From Microcystis aeruginosa Ma_MB_S_20031200_S102 (GTDB taxonomy: Bacteria > Cyanobacteriota > Cyanobacteriia > Cyanobacteriales > Microcystaceae), in the NCBI GenBank assembly GCA_007095845.1, contig SFBI01000087.1, positions 28,287 to 92,286 of the forward strand: 64,000 nucleotides of DNA, read 5' to 3'. Positions 18,212 through 27,143 of this stretch are shown here, piece after piece; positions within the stretch are counted from its first letter, which is position 1, and each line of letters begins with the position of its first letter. A model generated the notes under the pieces. It did not search any database. It was not told the origin of the DNA and worked only from the letters and a program-made list of their open reading frames with translations. The translations under genes were made by a program, and so were the position numbers.

Positions 18212-19588
18212 TTAAATCCGATCGCTGGGGGGTTGCCGCTCTAATTTGTCCAAAATTCGCTTGAGCAAGACACTATAAACAGGTTCACCGCCTAAAAAGT
18301 GGGCTGTGATGGCAGCACAGATACAAGTCAGTAAAATTGGCAGCGCCACCAAAAAATTATCCGTCAATTCCATCACCAACATGACGGCGGTGAGGGGAGC
18401 GCGGACCGTGGCCGCCACTAATCCCCCCATCCCAGCGACGGCAAAAACTCCAGGTTGGGGCAGTTGACCCGGAAACCAAGCATCGCACACTTGTGCCAAC
18501 CCTAAACTGAATAGAGTAGCCAGGGCTAACATGGGGGCAAAAATCCCGCCAATTTCCCCGGAACCATAACAAATCATTGTCAGGAGAAAGCGCCCTAAGA
18601 AAACCAGCAGCAAGACCGCTCCTGGAGCTTCACTATTAAAAGTCCAGATGACCGATTGATCGCCACTGCCAACTAAGGGAGCGTAGAGCCAACCGAGCCA
18701 ACCGATCGCACTTCCCACCAATAACCCCAGCAGTTGGTAAGGAAGTCCCCGCAGCCGGCCAAACCAGTCTAGGGAACGAAACAGGAAAAAATTAAAATAA
18801 TAGCCAACGATTCCCAGCCCAACCCCCAAAATCACGAACATCCAGAGAGTATCTAGAGGAACTCTCTCGAAATGGCTGATTTTCATGAAACCCTCTTGAC
18901 CCACAAGCAGCCTGAGGACAATGGCCGCCGTGATAGAGGCAACCATCACTGAACGGTAGGACAATATCCACGAGTCAAATTTGGGGCGCACTTCTTCGGT
19001 GACAAACAAGATACCGGCGATCGGGGCATTGAAAGCTGTAGTTAATCCTGCTCCTGCTCCCGAAGCGATCAGGATACGCGCCTGTTCAGAGGAGGCCCCG
19101 ACGAAAGCAGCCACCATCTTACCGATAGCGCCTCCGATTTGAATGGTCGGCCCTTCAAAACCAGCAATCATCCCCGCCCCGATGGAGAGCATTCCGCCAA
19201 AAAACTTAACCGGCAGAACTCGCAGCCAATCGAAGGGCAAGAGGTTGTCAAGCGCTCCCTCAATCTGGGGAATGCCGCTGCCAGCCGTATCCGGCGCTAC
19301 CCTCCGCACCAGCCAGAAGCTGGCATAGACCATCCCCCCGGCTACCAGGCTAGGGATTAACCAATTCAGAATCGGGTAATCAGCCAGAGCAGCAGCCAGT
19401 TGTTGCCGTTGCTGGAGGATGTGGTGTACGGTCATCCGAAAGCCAGTACCCACTAAACCAGCTAGAATGCCAACAATTGCCGCCCACAGGACGACCCGGT
19501 TGAGCCGGTGCTTGGCCTCTAAAAATCGGGCTGGAATGTTGCCCAAGATATCCAATGGGGATGTGGGACCAGAATCGCTCTCTGCCAT
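18212..19588 (-). CDS. ClC-family chloride channel / H+-Cl- exchanger
   Basis: 458 residues, about ten hydrophobic helices and no CBS domains. Selectivity-filter motifs are present: GSGIPQIEGAL, GFEGPTIQIGGAIG (carrying the gating Glu of the GxEGP motif), and GGIFAPMLALA. The Tyr region near the C-terminus is less clear. With the gating Glu kept, it may be an exchanger or a gated channel. Such proteins handle chloride or nitrate balance and acid stress. No operon partner; the next gene upstream is on the other strand. Start ATG 19588. Confidence 0.9.
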   Translation of the reverse strand: MAESDSGPTSPLDILGNIPARFLEAKHRLNRVVLWAAIVGILAGLVGTGFRMTVHHILQQRQQLAAALADYPILNWLIPSLVAGGMVYASFWLVRRVAPDTAGSGIPQIEGALDNLLPFDWLRVLPVKFFGGMLSIGAGMIAGFEGPTIQIGGAIGKMVAAFVGASSEQARILIASGAGAGLTTAFNAPIAGILFVTEEVRPKFDSWILSYRSVMVASITAAIVLRLLVGQEGFMKISHFERVPLDTLWMFVILGVGLGIVGYYFNFFLFRSLDWFGRLRGLPYQLLGLLVGSAIGWLGWLYAPLVGSGDQSVIWTFNSEAPGAVLLLVFLGRFLLTMICYGSGEIGGIFAPMLALATLFSLGLAQVCDAWFPGQLPQPGVFAVAGMGGLVAATVRAPLTAVMLVMELTDNFLVALPILLTCICAAITAHFLGGEPVYSVLLKRILDKLERQPPSDRI

Positions 19589-20054
19589 AGAAAAGGATGA
19601 GTAACTGTTGGTTTAAGGTTAACATTGAGAGTATCAATAGTCTGCCCAGACATCTCTCCTGACAACCGGGTAGTTTCAAAAATGAAGCATAAAGTATTTT
19701 TTTAGGTCCGGCGCCTGACCCTCTTTCACTCTTTTCTTTCCTTCACCTTGGCAGTAGTGGTTAGGGACTTGCGTGGGAATAATATCCCAACCAGAAAATC
19801 GCTCTGTAGAAGAATCAGACCAGCCAGATGGCACATTATCAAAGCGCAAGTCCCTAACATCTCGAAGGCTCTCGCCCTACTTAGGGTGATCAGCAAACCT
19901 GAGCGATCGATCAGGGCGCAAGCTTTGCGCCCCTACAGTAACGGATTTTGTCCACAATGTAGGGGCGAACTGCGTTCGCCATATGGCACATTATCAAAGC
20001 GCAAGTCCCTTATCGGTTTGGTTGTCAATGCAATCTCTAATCCCATTTACAGTC
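19589..20054. repeat. Intergenic stretch with direct and inverted repeats
   Basis: ATGGCACATTATCAAAGCGC (continuing AAGTCCCT) occurs twice, at about 19829-19856 and 19982-20009. GGCGCAAGCTTTGCGCCCCTACA and TGTAGGGGCGAACTGCGTTCGCC form an imperfect hairpin block between the copies (about 19915-19980). The open frames here cross these repeats and show no protein-like features. No gene seen. Confidence 0.7.
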
Positions 20055-22214
20055 ATGAAGAAAATTCACCCTGAGTTGAGTAAACTAAGGTTATTCTATG
20101 GCATCCAATCAGCGATCGCCATAGCCCTACCCTTGCTCATCGGCCTCTTGATGGGTAATCTCAAGCTCATCATTTTACCTGCTCTGGCTGCATTTTTGAT
20201 TAATTTATTCCTGGGTAGCCTGTCTGTGAGTTACCGAGATAAATTATTAGGATTGGCGATCGCTACCCTAGGCTGTGCCGGGGTCATGAGTCTGGGAACA
20301 GTGACTGGCCAGATGCCTTGGTTGCTGGTTATCCTCACTTTTCCCTTGTTGCTGCTCTTCAACTTTATCAGTGTGCTGGGAAGTACAGCTACAGCCATCG
20401 GACAGGTAGTGGCAGTGTTTTGGTTGATCTCTACTCACCTACCCGGCAATCTGGATCTGGCCCTAGAAAGATTTTGGTTACTCTTATTGGCCGGCATTTG
20501 GGTAATGGTTCGACCCTGGGTAATAGGGCTCAACGATCCCTACAGGCCAGTTAAACAAGCCATCATTACCAGTTACCAAAGCTTGACCCATTTTCTCGAA
20601 ACTGTTGCCCGAGTTGAGATTGCCGATAAGGACGAACTCTGGGATGTAGAAACATCCCAAGCACAACATCAAACTGGAACAATGATCGCCCAAGCTCGTA
20701 GCCTCTGGCACGAGGTTTATATTAGTCAACCCGGCACTCATATTGAAGGCCAGCGCTTGATTTTTTTGATTGAGAAGCTAACTGATATTTATCGGGAAGT
20801 AATTGCTCTGACAGAAGTGGTTGTCGGACAAAACAAGAGAGAATTGGCTGAGATGGGACCGGAGCTTAAGCAAGCCTGCCAAACCTTGATCGAGGTAATG
20901 AAAACCCTGGATGATATAGTTAAATTGAGAAATACAAGCGATCGCCAAGAAATTGCTCAAGAAACCTTAGCGATGCTCACAACTTTACAGCAGCAAGTGC
21001 AAGACTTAAAGAAAAAGTTCCGTATTGGCAGTAATTCCCCGGAAACCACCACACCTAATCTCCATAAACTCATCCTAATTCTGAACAATCTGGCAGAACA
21101 AATTGATGCCACTATTACCCTACTCCTCGATCACCAAAAGCAAGTCGAGGTGACACTCCAATCAGTTCCCTTAACCCCTGTCACCCCTTTTTGGGAAATA
21201 TTGAAAAATAACTGGACTTTTGAGTCGATTAATTTTACTGCGGCTATGCGTCTAGCCACTGTCACTACTTTTGCCATGTTGGTATCCATTCTACTCCATT
21301 GGCATCACGGTTATTGGATAGCTTTAACCGTGCTGTTTGTTCTCCAGCCGGATTATGGTGGCACAATCCAAAAGGCTATACAGCGCATTGGTGGCACTAT
21401 TTTAGGAGTAATCTTAGCAACTCCCATAGTTTTGCAGATTCAAGATCTAAACCTACTAATAATAATTCCAATTATCTTAGCTGCCCTAACTGCTGCCTTC
21501 CGTTTTGTTAATTATGCTTTCTTTATGCTCTTTCTGACCATGCTAATTGTGCTGATTCTGGATCTAGACGTACCCAAAGATTGGCAGTTAGCCGAGACGA
21601 GGGTTTTTCATACTGTATTGGGGGGAGTTTTGGCAGTCATCAGTTACTATCTTTGGCCAATTTGGCAGAGACGTTCCTTACCCCGAAGAATTGGCATTTT
21701 ACTAGAAAAGAGTATCAGTTATTTTCAAACTGTGGCCGCTGCTTATCAAGGACAAGCTCAAAGTGCCAAAATCTTAGATTTAAGCCGCCGTCAAGCTGAA
21801 TTAGCTAGTGATAATGCTTTGGCTACTGTCCAGCGCATGAAACGAGAACCAAAGCAATTTCAGGGTAATGTGGTGGGAACAACAGAATTGATTCTCAATG
21901 GGGTTAGTTTTATTAATGGAGTGACTACCCTTAGACAACATCTTCAGCAGTTTCAGCCTTCCCAAACACTGCCGGGATTAGATGAGTTTATTGAACAGGT
22001 GACGAAAACATTTGAGAATCTGCAACAAATCCAACAAACAGGGATTAACTCTTTATCTATGCCCAATTTTAACCGAAGTTTACATAGGTTAACGGACTAT
22101 TTAGAAACCATTCCAGAAGATCAAACTGAAGAAGTAAGATCGTTGAGTTTTATCATTGCAGAGTTACATCAACTTACAGAGAAATTAAAGGGAATGTTTG
22201 CAGCGATCGCTTAG
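20055..22214 (+). CDS. FUSC-family inner membrane protein (aromatic-acid-exporter-like)
   Basis: 719 residues from ATG 20055 (MKKIHPELSKL). Two membrane blocks of about five helices each (about 15-155 and 395-530) surround a cytoplasmic helical region, and a helical C-terminal domain follows. QRIGGTILGVILATPIVL in the second block is the characteristic FUSC (fusaric acid resistance/YccS-like) segment. Members are linked to efflux of aromatic acids or envelope stress; substrate unknown. The open frame reaches 19983, but that part lies in an upstream direct repeat, so it is not coding. Converges with the channel gene at 22237. Confidence 0.85.
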   Translation: MKKIHPELSKLRLFYGIQSAIAIALPLLIGLLMGNLKLIILPALAAFLINLFLGSLSVSYRDKLLGLAIATLGCAGVMSLGTVTGQMPWLLVILTFPLLLLFNFISVLGSTATAIGQVVAVFWLISTHLPGNLDLALERFWLLLLAGIWVMVRPWVIGLNDPYRPVKQAIITSYQSLTHFLETVARVEIADKDELWDVETSQAQHQTGTMIAQARSLWHEVYISQPGTHIEGQRLIFLIEKLTDIYREVIALTEVVVGQNKRELAEMGPELKQACQTLIEVMKTLDDIVKLRNTSDRQEIAQETLAMLTTLQQQVQDLKKKFRIGSNSPETTTPNLHKLILILNNLAEQIDATITLLLDHQKQVEVTLQSVPLTPVTPFWEILKNNWTFESINFTAAMRLATVTTFAMLVSILLHWHHGYWIALTVLFVLQPDYGGTIQKAIQRIGGTILGVILATPIVLQIQDLNLLIIIPIILAALTAAFRFVNYAFFMLFLTMLIVLILDLDVPKDWQLAETRVFHTVLGGVLAVISYYLWPIWQRRSLPRRIGILLEKSISYFQTVAAAYQGQAQSAKILDLSRRQAELASDNALATVQRMKREPKQFQGNVVGTTELILNGVSFINGVTTLRQHLQQFQPSQTLPGLDEFIEQVTKTFENLQQIQQTGINSLSMPNFNRSLHRLTDYLETIPEDQTEEVRSLSFIIAELHQLTEKLKGMFAAIA

Positions 22215-22236
22215 AGTAAGCAAAGAAAAAAGACTA

Positions 22237-23385
22237 TCACTCAATCCACTTATCAATAATGTTTGGAATTTCCTTATTATGCTGCATCTGAAGTATATCA
22301 ATGTTGAATTTATTGAGGAGGGGGCTATTTTGAGGTAAGACAAAGCCGTAGGTCAAGAAAGACGAATAAATAGGCACAGTTGTCAAAGCTACCTTCGGAT
22401 TTTGCTTGAGATAATATCTTAAGACTCGATCGCCATCAAGAACCGCCTCTACTTGACCGCTATACATTAAATTAATGGCTTGGTATAGGCTGTTGGCCAA
22501 AACAGGAGTAATTTTATATTCAGAGGTGAGATTCATAAAATAAGAACTTCCTGCTAATAGGGAAACTTTTTTATTTTGTAAATCTTGAAGATTGCTCAAC
22601 TTTTTAGCAGGTTGCTGGGTCAATGCTAGGGTAAAAGTTGTCACCAAACCTGCCGTAATTGAAGAGGTAATCGCCAGGGAAATCCACATCCATAGATAAG
22701 TAATAAATCTGCCAGTTCCAGTCACTGGAACTTTATCACCATAGCCGACTGTTGTTGTGGTAACTGACACAAACCAGAAAGCTTCTCGCACCCCCTTAAA
22801 ATAATTTTTAGGAAACTGTTCGGGATTGCGCTTATGTTCAACAAACCAGATGACATTAGATACTAAAAACAATAGCAGTACAAGTCCTAGCACCGTTAGG
22901 ATCGCCGCTCGTTGCAAGAAGGGATGAATCAACTGCCAGAGGTTAGGGGGATGGCTGGGAATGAGTAGGGCCAGATAGGAGCTATAGTAAGGCTGAGTAA
23001 AGGCGACTTTTTTCAGACCTTCTGGTGTAATTGAGATCGGTCCGACGAGCAAATCGAGAGTGCCATTAGCAACTTGATTAATACCTGTATCAACTTTCTT
23101 AACTATATAATACTCGTATTCTAAATTTTCTGAACTGGCTATTCTTTGCCAAATCTCAATACTAATCCCATCAAACTTCGTTGTGCTTTTCGGTGGGTAG
23201 TCCGAAGATTTTGGAGAAGGCGAAGGTTTATTTAGGGAGGAAATATCATTAACAGTTAACACTTGATTTTCTATGACATAAGGCGGTGAAACATAGACAC
23301 CGACTCTTAACTTAGGTGAGGCTTGAACGGGAAGAGCAATCAAGAACAATCCCCCTATCACCGAACCAATTAAAGAATTAATCAT
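22237..23385 (-). CDS. GluR0-type ligand-gated potassium channel
   Basis: 382 residues from ATG 23385. Signal peptide (GLFLIALPVQAS), then a periplasmic solute-binding fold split by the pore: lobe 1 (LRVGVYVSPPYVI, LLVGPISITPEGLKKVAFTQPYY), TM helix, pore loop with potassium filter TTTTVGYGDK, TM helix, lobe 2 (LQDLQNKKVSLLAGSSYF, AVLDGDRVLRYYLKQNP). This is the arrangement of Synechocystis GluR0 (slr1257), a glutamate-gated K+ channel. An unusual stretch of about 40 residues rich in Ser, Pro and Lys is inserted in lobe 1. Starts 14 bases after the cax stop, last gene of the operon. The longer start at 23469 would overlap cax. Confidence 0.92.
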   Translation of the reverse strand: MINSLIGSVIGGLFLIALPVQASPKLRVGVYVSPPYVIENQVLTVNDISSLNKPSPSPKSSDYPPKSTTKFDGISIEIWQRIASSENLEYEYYIVKKVDTGINQVANGTLDLLVGPISITPEGLKKVAFTQPYYSSYLALLIPSHPPNLWQLIHPFLQRAAILTVLGLVLLLFLVSNVIWFVEHKRNPEQFPKNYFKGVREAFWFVSVTTTTVGYGDKVPVTGTGRFITYLWMWISLAITSSITAGLVTTFTLALTQQPAKKLSNLQDLQNKKVSLLAGSSYFMNLTSEYKITPVLANSLYQAINLMYSGQVEAVLDGDRVLRYYLKQNPKVALTTVPIYSSFLTYGFVLPQNSPLLNKFNIDILQMQHNKEIPNIIDKWIE

Positions 23386-23399
23386 AACAGGGATGAAAT

Positions 23400-24509
23400 C
23401 TAAGGATGTAAATAAAAAGCTGTACCTAAAACGGCATATAAAATTAACAATAAAATTCCTTCTAGCCAATTAGACTGGCCATCAGAACTGATCGAACTGG
23501 TGATGAGAACTGCCGCCGTAGCCGCAAACATACCAAAAACGTTAAATTCTAGGGAGAGAGGAGTCGGGAAGAATAGGCTCACTAGAACTAAAAGTGGAGC
23601 CACAAATAGAACCACCTGCAAAGTCGAGCCAATAGATACCGCCACCGTTAAATCCATCTTATTTTTGAGGGCGGTTGTCACGCAAGTAATGTATTCCACG
23701 ACTCCGCCAAAAAGGGGCAGTAAAATAATACCTGTAAATAGCTCGGTCCAGCCTAATACTTTTACCGTCTCTTCTAGACTCCCCACCAGAATTTCTGAAG
23801 TGACCACTAGAGCAACGGTACAGATAAGCAGAATTGTGACGGGTTTTCCAAATTTGGCCAAGCGGCGGTCTCGCGTAGCGAGCGCGTTGCGACCGCTGAC
23901 AGGCTGAGGCTGATTTTCTCTTGCTTCTAGCGCATTTAATCCTTCCACATCTTGCTGAGACTTAAGGGAGAAAATGAGGCTTAATCCATAAAAAATTAGC
24001 AACAAAATGGCAGCCGCATAGGAAAAGTTCTGGATGGCAGCTTTCGGCAAACCGTCGGAAGTAAAGTGAATGGCACTGGGAGTCAGCAAAACTAACACAG
24101 AAAGCAGCAAGGAAGAGGCATTGAGGCGAGCAATTTCTGGTACAAAATTTTGTTGTTGGAAACGCAAGCCTCCTAAGAACATTGCCAACCCCAATCCTAA
24201 GAGTAAATTGGCAATAATCGCCCCTAAAATACTCGCCTTGACCACCTCGACTAATCCCGCCCTAAGCGCCACTACTGAGACGACCATTTCCGTTAAATTG
24301 CCAAAGGTGGCATTGAGCAGACCGCCTAGGGTCGGGCCAATAATGGCGGCAATGACTTCCGTTGCTTCAGCAATGAAGGCCGCTAGGGGAACGATCGCCA
24401 AAGCAGAGAGGACAAAGACGAGGACAGGTGATAACTTCAGCCACTCAGCAGCAAGAGTGATTGGTACGAAGATCAGCAGCAAGAGCAAAAATTTGTTTTT
24501 AGCTGACAT
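23400..24509 (-). CDS. cax: Calcium/proton antiporter
   Basis: 369 residues, eleven hydrophobic segments. Both CaCA alpha repeats are intact: FIAEATEVIAAIIGPTLGGLLNATFGNLTEM near residues 45-80 and LLPLFGGVVEYITCVTTALKNKMDLTVAVSIGSTLQV near 260-300, separated by an acidic/basic linker with EGLNALEAREN. It exchanges cytoplasmic Ca2+ (possibly Mn2+ or other divalents) for H+. The start overlaps the end of the glycine-zipper gene by 11 bases, evidence for co-transcription with the upstream HMA_2/DUF5132 genes. A patch at 23868-23890 (GGCGGTCTCGCGTAGCGAGCGCG) resembles a dispersed repeat inside the coding linker. Confidence 0.93.
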   Translation of the reverse strand: MSAKNKFLLLLLIFVPITLAAEWLKLSPVLVFVLSALAIVPLAAFIAEATEVIAAIIGPTLGGLLNATFGNLTEMVVSVVALRAGLVEVVKASILGAIIANLLLGLGLAMFLGGLRFQQQNFVPEIARLNASSLLLSVLVLLTPSAIHFTSDGLPKAAIQNFSYAAAILLLIFYGLSLIFSLKSQQDVEGLNALEARENQPQPVSGRNALATRDRRLAKFGKPVTILLICTVALVVTSEILVGSLEETVKVLGWTELFTGIILLPLFGGVVEYITCVTTALKNKMDLTVAVSIGSTLQVVLFVAPLLVLVSLFFPTPLSLEFNVFGMFAATAAVLITSSISSDGQSNWLEGILLLILYAVLGTAFYLHP

Positions 24510-25548
24510 GGGGGGGGTTCTCTTGACCGTCTTGGGGTGGTTGCGGAGGCGAACTCGGTTGAGGCGGAGATGTCCAGTCGATTTTCTTGCCAGCGATCGC
24601 TCCTAAGCTCCGACCGATCTCTGCCCCCGCTGCACCAGCGACTAACTTGCCGATCGCCCCTCCCACCAAAGCACTTCCTGTTTCCCCGACAAAACTGCTC
24701 CCTGTCTTGATCGTCCAATCTCTCACGTCTGTCTGTTCGGACGGAGCTTCCTGAGAGGGTTTTCCTTGCCGCTCGACTTGTTGATTTAAGGCAACTGCTG
24801 CATCTGTCCCTAACTGTCCCCCCAAAACCTCTCCGGCCAGAGCGCCTACCATGCCGCCCGCAGGCCCGGCGATGACCGTCCCCACAATTGCGCCCCCCGC
24901 AGTCCCCAGGGTTTCACCGAGCTTCTCGCCGCTTTTCTTGCTCAGGTGTTCTGCGATCTCGATCGGATTTGCTCCCCTCTGAGCCTTGTCTGGTTCGGGG
25001 TGGACAATTTCGTGGGTGACATCATAGCCTAACTTTGCTCCGGTGGCGCTGCCAGCAAAAGCGCCCACTTGAGCGCCTAAAACCGCCCCGCCCGGTCCAA
25101 GCGCCGAACCGATGGCCCCGCCGATTATTCCACCGGCCACTTGTCCCGCCGACATCCCTAGAAAAGCACCACCCACGGCCGCTGGATCCACTGCTTGGCT
25201 GATCTGGTCAGCAATTTGCCCAGTAGCTGAGACGACGGACTCTGCGGTTGCCGTTGCCGTTTGCAGGGCGGTCTGTCCCACTTGATTGGTTTGTTCAGCC
25301 AAGGGTTTGACCGCCGCCCCAGCCGTTTCCACGAGAGCTTGGCCAGTATCTTGGGTGGCTTTGAGGAGGGGGTTAGCGGCTTCGAGAACGGAGTCGCTTG
25401 CTGCTTGCCATTGCTGGGCGGCTGCTTCCCCTGCGGTTTTTGCCGCCTTCGCTATCTGGTTCGCCATACGCTGCGCAGCAGCTAGGAAATCGGCGGGATT
25501 TTGAGTAACTTGTTCCTTTGCTGAGGCTGATGAATCTGGATTGGCCAT
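24499..25548 (-). CDS. Alanine/glycine-zipper membrane protein
   Basis: 349 residues. Residues 1-120 are an Ala/Gln-rich amphipathic helical region (FLAAAQRMANQIAKAAKTAG, QTALQTATATAESVV). Residues about 125-175 and 205-245 are glycine-zipper hairpins (GGIIGGAIGSALGPGGAVLG, GGAIVGTVIAGPAGGMVG), with a third at about 290-325. The tail is a Pro/Gln-rich disordered segment. Glycine zippers pack helices in membranes or form oligomeric pores; specific function unknown. Good Shine-Dalgarno (AGGAGG) upstream of ATG 25548. It sits between the DUF5132 gene and cax, overlapping cax by 11 bases. Confidence 0.7.
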   Translation of the reverse strand: MANPDSSASAKEQVTQNPADFLAAAQRMANQIAKAAKTAGEAAAQQWQAASDSVLEAANPLLKATQDTGQALVETAGAAVKPLAEQTNQVGQTALQTATATAESVVSATGQIADQISQAVDPAAVGGAFLGMSAGQVAGGIIGGAIGSALGPGGAVLGAQVGAFAGSATGAKLGYDVTHEIVHPEPDKAQRGANPIEIAEHLSKKSGEKLGETLGTAGGAIVGTVIAGPAGGMVGALAGEVLGGQLGTDAAVALNQQVERQGKPSQEAPSEQTDVRDWTIKTGSSFVGETGSALVGGAIGKLVAGAAGAEIGRSLGAIAGKKIDWTSPPQPSSPPQPPQDGQENPPHVS

Positions 25549-25594
25549 TACTTTTATCCTCCTGAGATTACCCCAGAACTATCGGGTTGGGTAA

Positions 25595-25909
25595 TTATTC
25601 GGCAATTTCCACTTCTGTGGGTGCCTCGGGCTTGGTTGAAGTCTTGGCAGTTCTAATTTCTGCCTCGGCTTCTGCTACCAGATCGTTCCAAGACTCACTG
25701 ACTTCAGCTGCAGTTTCTTGCACCTTCTCGAACGTTTCTAGTCCCCATTTAATGCCACTTTTAGTGAGGTCGCGGCCGGACTCTGCTAGAGACTTTCCTA
25801 CCTCTGGATTACCCAAAGCACTAATGAGAGGGGCGAGAGCCAGAGCTGCTGCCCCAACGCCCAGTGCCGCCACTGGCTCGATGCCTAACAACAAAGCTTC
25901 TAAATCCAT
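25595..25909 (-). CDS. DUF5132-like small membrane protein
   Basis: 104 residues from ATG 25909 (a GTG two codons upstream is possible). One hydrophobic helix (about 5-35, ALGVGAAALALAPLISAL), then GRDLTKSGIKWGLETFEKVQE, an amphipathic helix ending in SESWNDLVAEAEAEI, and an acidic disordered tail. This layout is that of DUF5132 proteins and also recalls DUF1490 (PacL) proteins of mycobacteria, which gather metal-efflux P-type ATPases into membrane platforms. The likeness to PacL is my inference from layout. A paralog with the same ESWNDLVAEA motif is at 27144. Confidence 0.7.
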   Translation of the reverse strand: MDLEALLLGIEPVAALGVGAAALALAPLISALGNPEVGKSLAESGRDLTKSGIKWGLETFEKVQETAAEVSESWNDLVAEAEAEIRTAKTSTKPEAPTEVEIAE

Positions 25910-25977
25910 AATCACTTACTATCTCTATACCGCTCGATCGGCTATTTTCACTAACAGTTTAACCTGCATTATTGACT

Positions 25978-26107
25978 AATTGCCCATTACCCGGCCGACG
26001 GAGGAGCCGATGAGCTTGCCGCCAACTTCCTGAATTTTTCCAGTAACGGCTGCTTCGGAGAAGATTCCTTCCCCAGGCGAAGTCGTGTCACCAGTTATCG
26101 GCCTCAC
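25978..26107 (-). pseudogene. Short frame with glycine-zipper-like tail, remnant or tiny gene
   Basis: A minus-strand frame reads VRPITGDTTSPGEGIFSEAA then VTGKIQEVGGKLIGSSVGRV and MGN before a TAG. A GTG at 26107 overlaps the last codons of the HMA_2 gene. The tail resembles the third zipper of the 24499 gene. It may be a 43-residue product or what is left of another glycine-zipper gene in this operon. Confidence 0.35.
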
Positions 26108-26414
26108 AGCACCGAAGCCCGTGGGCGGGAGTGAGTTGTTGGAGTAGCTGACAGAAATTTTCCTGAAAGGCTTTTTCGGTCATGCCCTGGGGATCGTAGC
26201 AGACGACGATCGAGTTGATCGCTGGAGTCAAGTGAACTTCTCTGACGGCTGCTAAGGACAAAATTGAGGTGGACAGGGGTTCGTGCAAGAAGGGATAACA
26301 TCTCAGCCAAGCCAAGCGCACCCGCAGTTGGCCTGGGGTAGAATGGACGATTTGGAGAGCACCCTCTCGAACGGGCGGGTCGCACTCGCCCCCTACTTGT
26401 TCAACGTTAATCAT
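26088..26414 (-). CDS. HMA_2-like domain protein
   Basis: 108 residues from ATG 26414, 5 bases after the stop of the upstream paralog. The core reads LQIVHSTPGQLRVRLAWLR, then SLAAVREVHLTPAINSIVVCYDPQ. This is the pattern of HMA_2 domains (ferredoxin-like folds related to heavy-metal-associated domains) that lack the usual CxxC and often accompany P-type metal ATPases. Two Cys near the end (LRCCEADNW) could bind metal. Second gene in the operon. Confidence 0.65.
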   Translation of the reverse strand: MINVEQVGGECDPPVREGALQIVHSTPGQLRVRLAWLRCYPFLHEPLSTSILSLAAVREVHLTPAINSIVVCYDPQGMTEKAFQENFCQLLQQLTPAHGLRCCEADNW

Positions 26415-26419
26415 CTTAA

Positions 26420-27007
26420 TTAGGAGCAAGCTAGGAAGCAGAAATGGGACAGGAGCAAGAAGGGCGTTCCTGGTAGCAGGGGCAAGATCACCCCAGCAAT
26501 TCCTACGATCAAACTAGCGATGGCGATCGCCTTGAGAATTTCTTTTCCTATTCCTTCATATCCAGTCAACAAGTTTTGCAGTTCCCCAGAGAACTGGTTC
26601 CAAAAACTCCCTAACTCGGCTTCTAAGGCTTCTAGAGCAGCAGTTGGCAAGAGGGCGAGGGAATCTGCCTCTTGAACGATTGCTAAAATTGCCGCCTGCT
26701 GTTCGGACTCCGAACCGGGGTGACTCTGATAGTTGATGATCGCGCAACTTGCCGCCGGATTGATGCGGACTTCCCCAATCCAAGGGAGGGACTGGAGGGC
26801 ATAAGTCAGTTTCTCGCTATATGTGGAATCTCTGGCCAGTTTGGGGATGCCCAGGCGAAGGCGCCCCGGCAGCGAGTGCAGCACTTGGCAGTCAATTTTT
26901 GGCTGGTGGGCGATCTCGCGTAGCGAGCGCGTTGCAACCGGCAGGACTTGAGTGTTGCTTAGGTTAGTCTGAAGGTTTAATTCAAGGGTTGCGAGTGCTG
27001 GAGTCAT
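26420..27007 (-). CDS. HMA_2-like domain protein with C-terminal DUF454-like membrane segment
   Basis: 195 residues from ATG 27007. Residues about 40-105 are HMA_2-like (CQVLHSLPGRLRLGIPKLAR, WIGEVRINPAASCAIINYQS), followed by a helical linker with two hydrophobic helices. The end reads GIAGVILPLLPGTPFLLLSHFCF, which matches the first hydrophobic hairpin of DUF454 (YbaN) proteins, but the protein stops there, so the DUF454 part is truncated or a natural short form. First gene of the minus-strand operon, divergent from the DUF5132 paralog at 27144. A TTG at 27031 is an alternative start. Confidence 0.65.
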   Translation of the reverse strand: MTPALATLELNLQTNLSNTQVLPVATRSLREIAHQPKIDCQVLHSLPGRLRLGIPKLARDSTYSEKLTYALQSLPWIGEVRINPAASCAIINYQSHPGSESEQQAAILAIVQEADSLALLPTAALEALEAELGSFWNQFSGELQNLLTGYEGIGKEILKAIAIASLIVGIAGVILPLLPGTPFLLLSHFCFLACS

Positions 27008-27143
27008 TTTCTTTCTTGCTTTCTCTACCAATCGGGATCGTCAAACATTGCTATGTCCAACTTTAAACCAAATTAATTCAGTTTGACCTTTTAGACTAAA
27101 GGGTTTTTTGATACCCTAGAGGTGATCAAATAGCGAGGTAATC

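Noticed and set aside
19748..20074. Plus-strand frame of 108 codons before the FUSC gene
   Set aside because: It runs through direct and inverted repeats and overlaps the FUSC start in another frame; no protein-like motifs.
24473..24718. Alternative frame overlapping glycine-zipper and cax genes
   Set aside because: Both overlapping genes on this strand have clear protein features; this third frame has none.
26104..26385. Frame of 93 codons inside the HMA_2 gene
   Set aside because: Shadow of the HMA_2 coding frame, with a composition rich in Arg, Pro and Ser typical of an out-of-frame reading.
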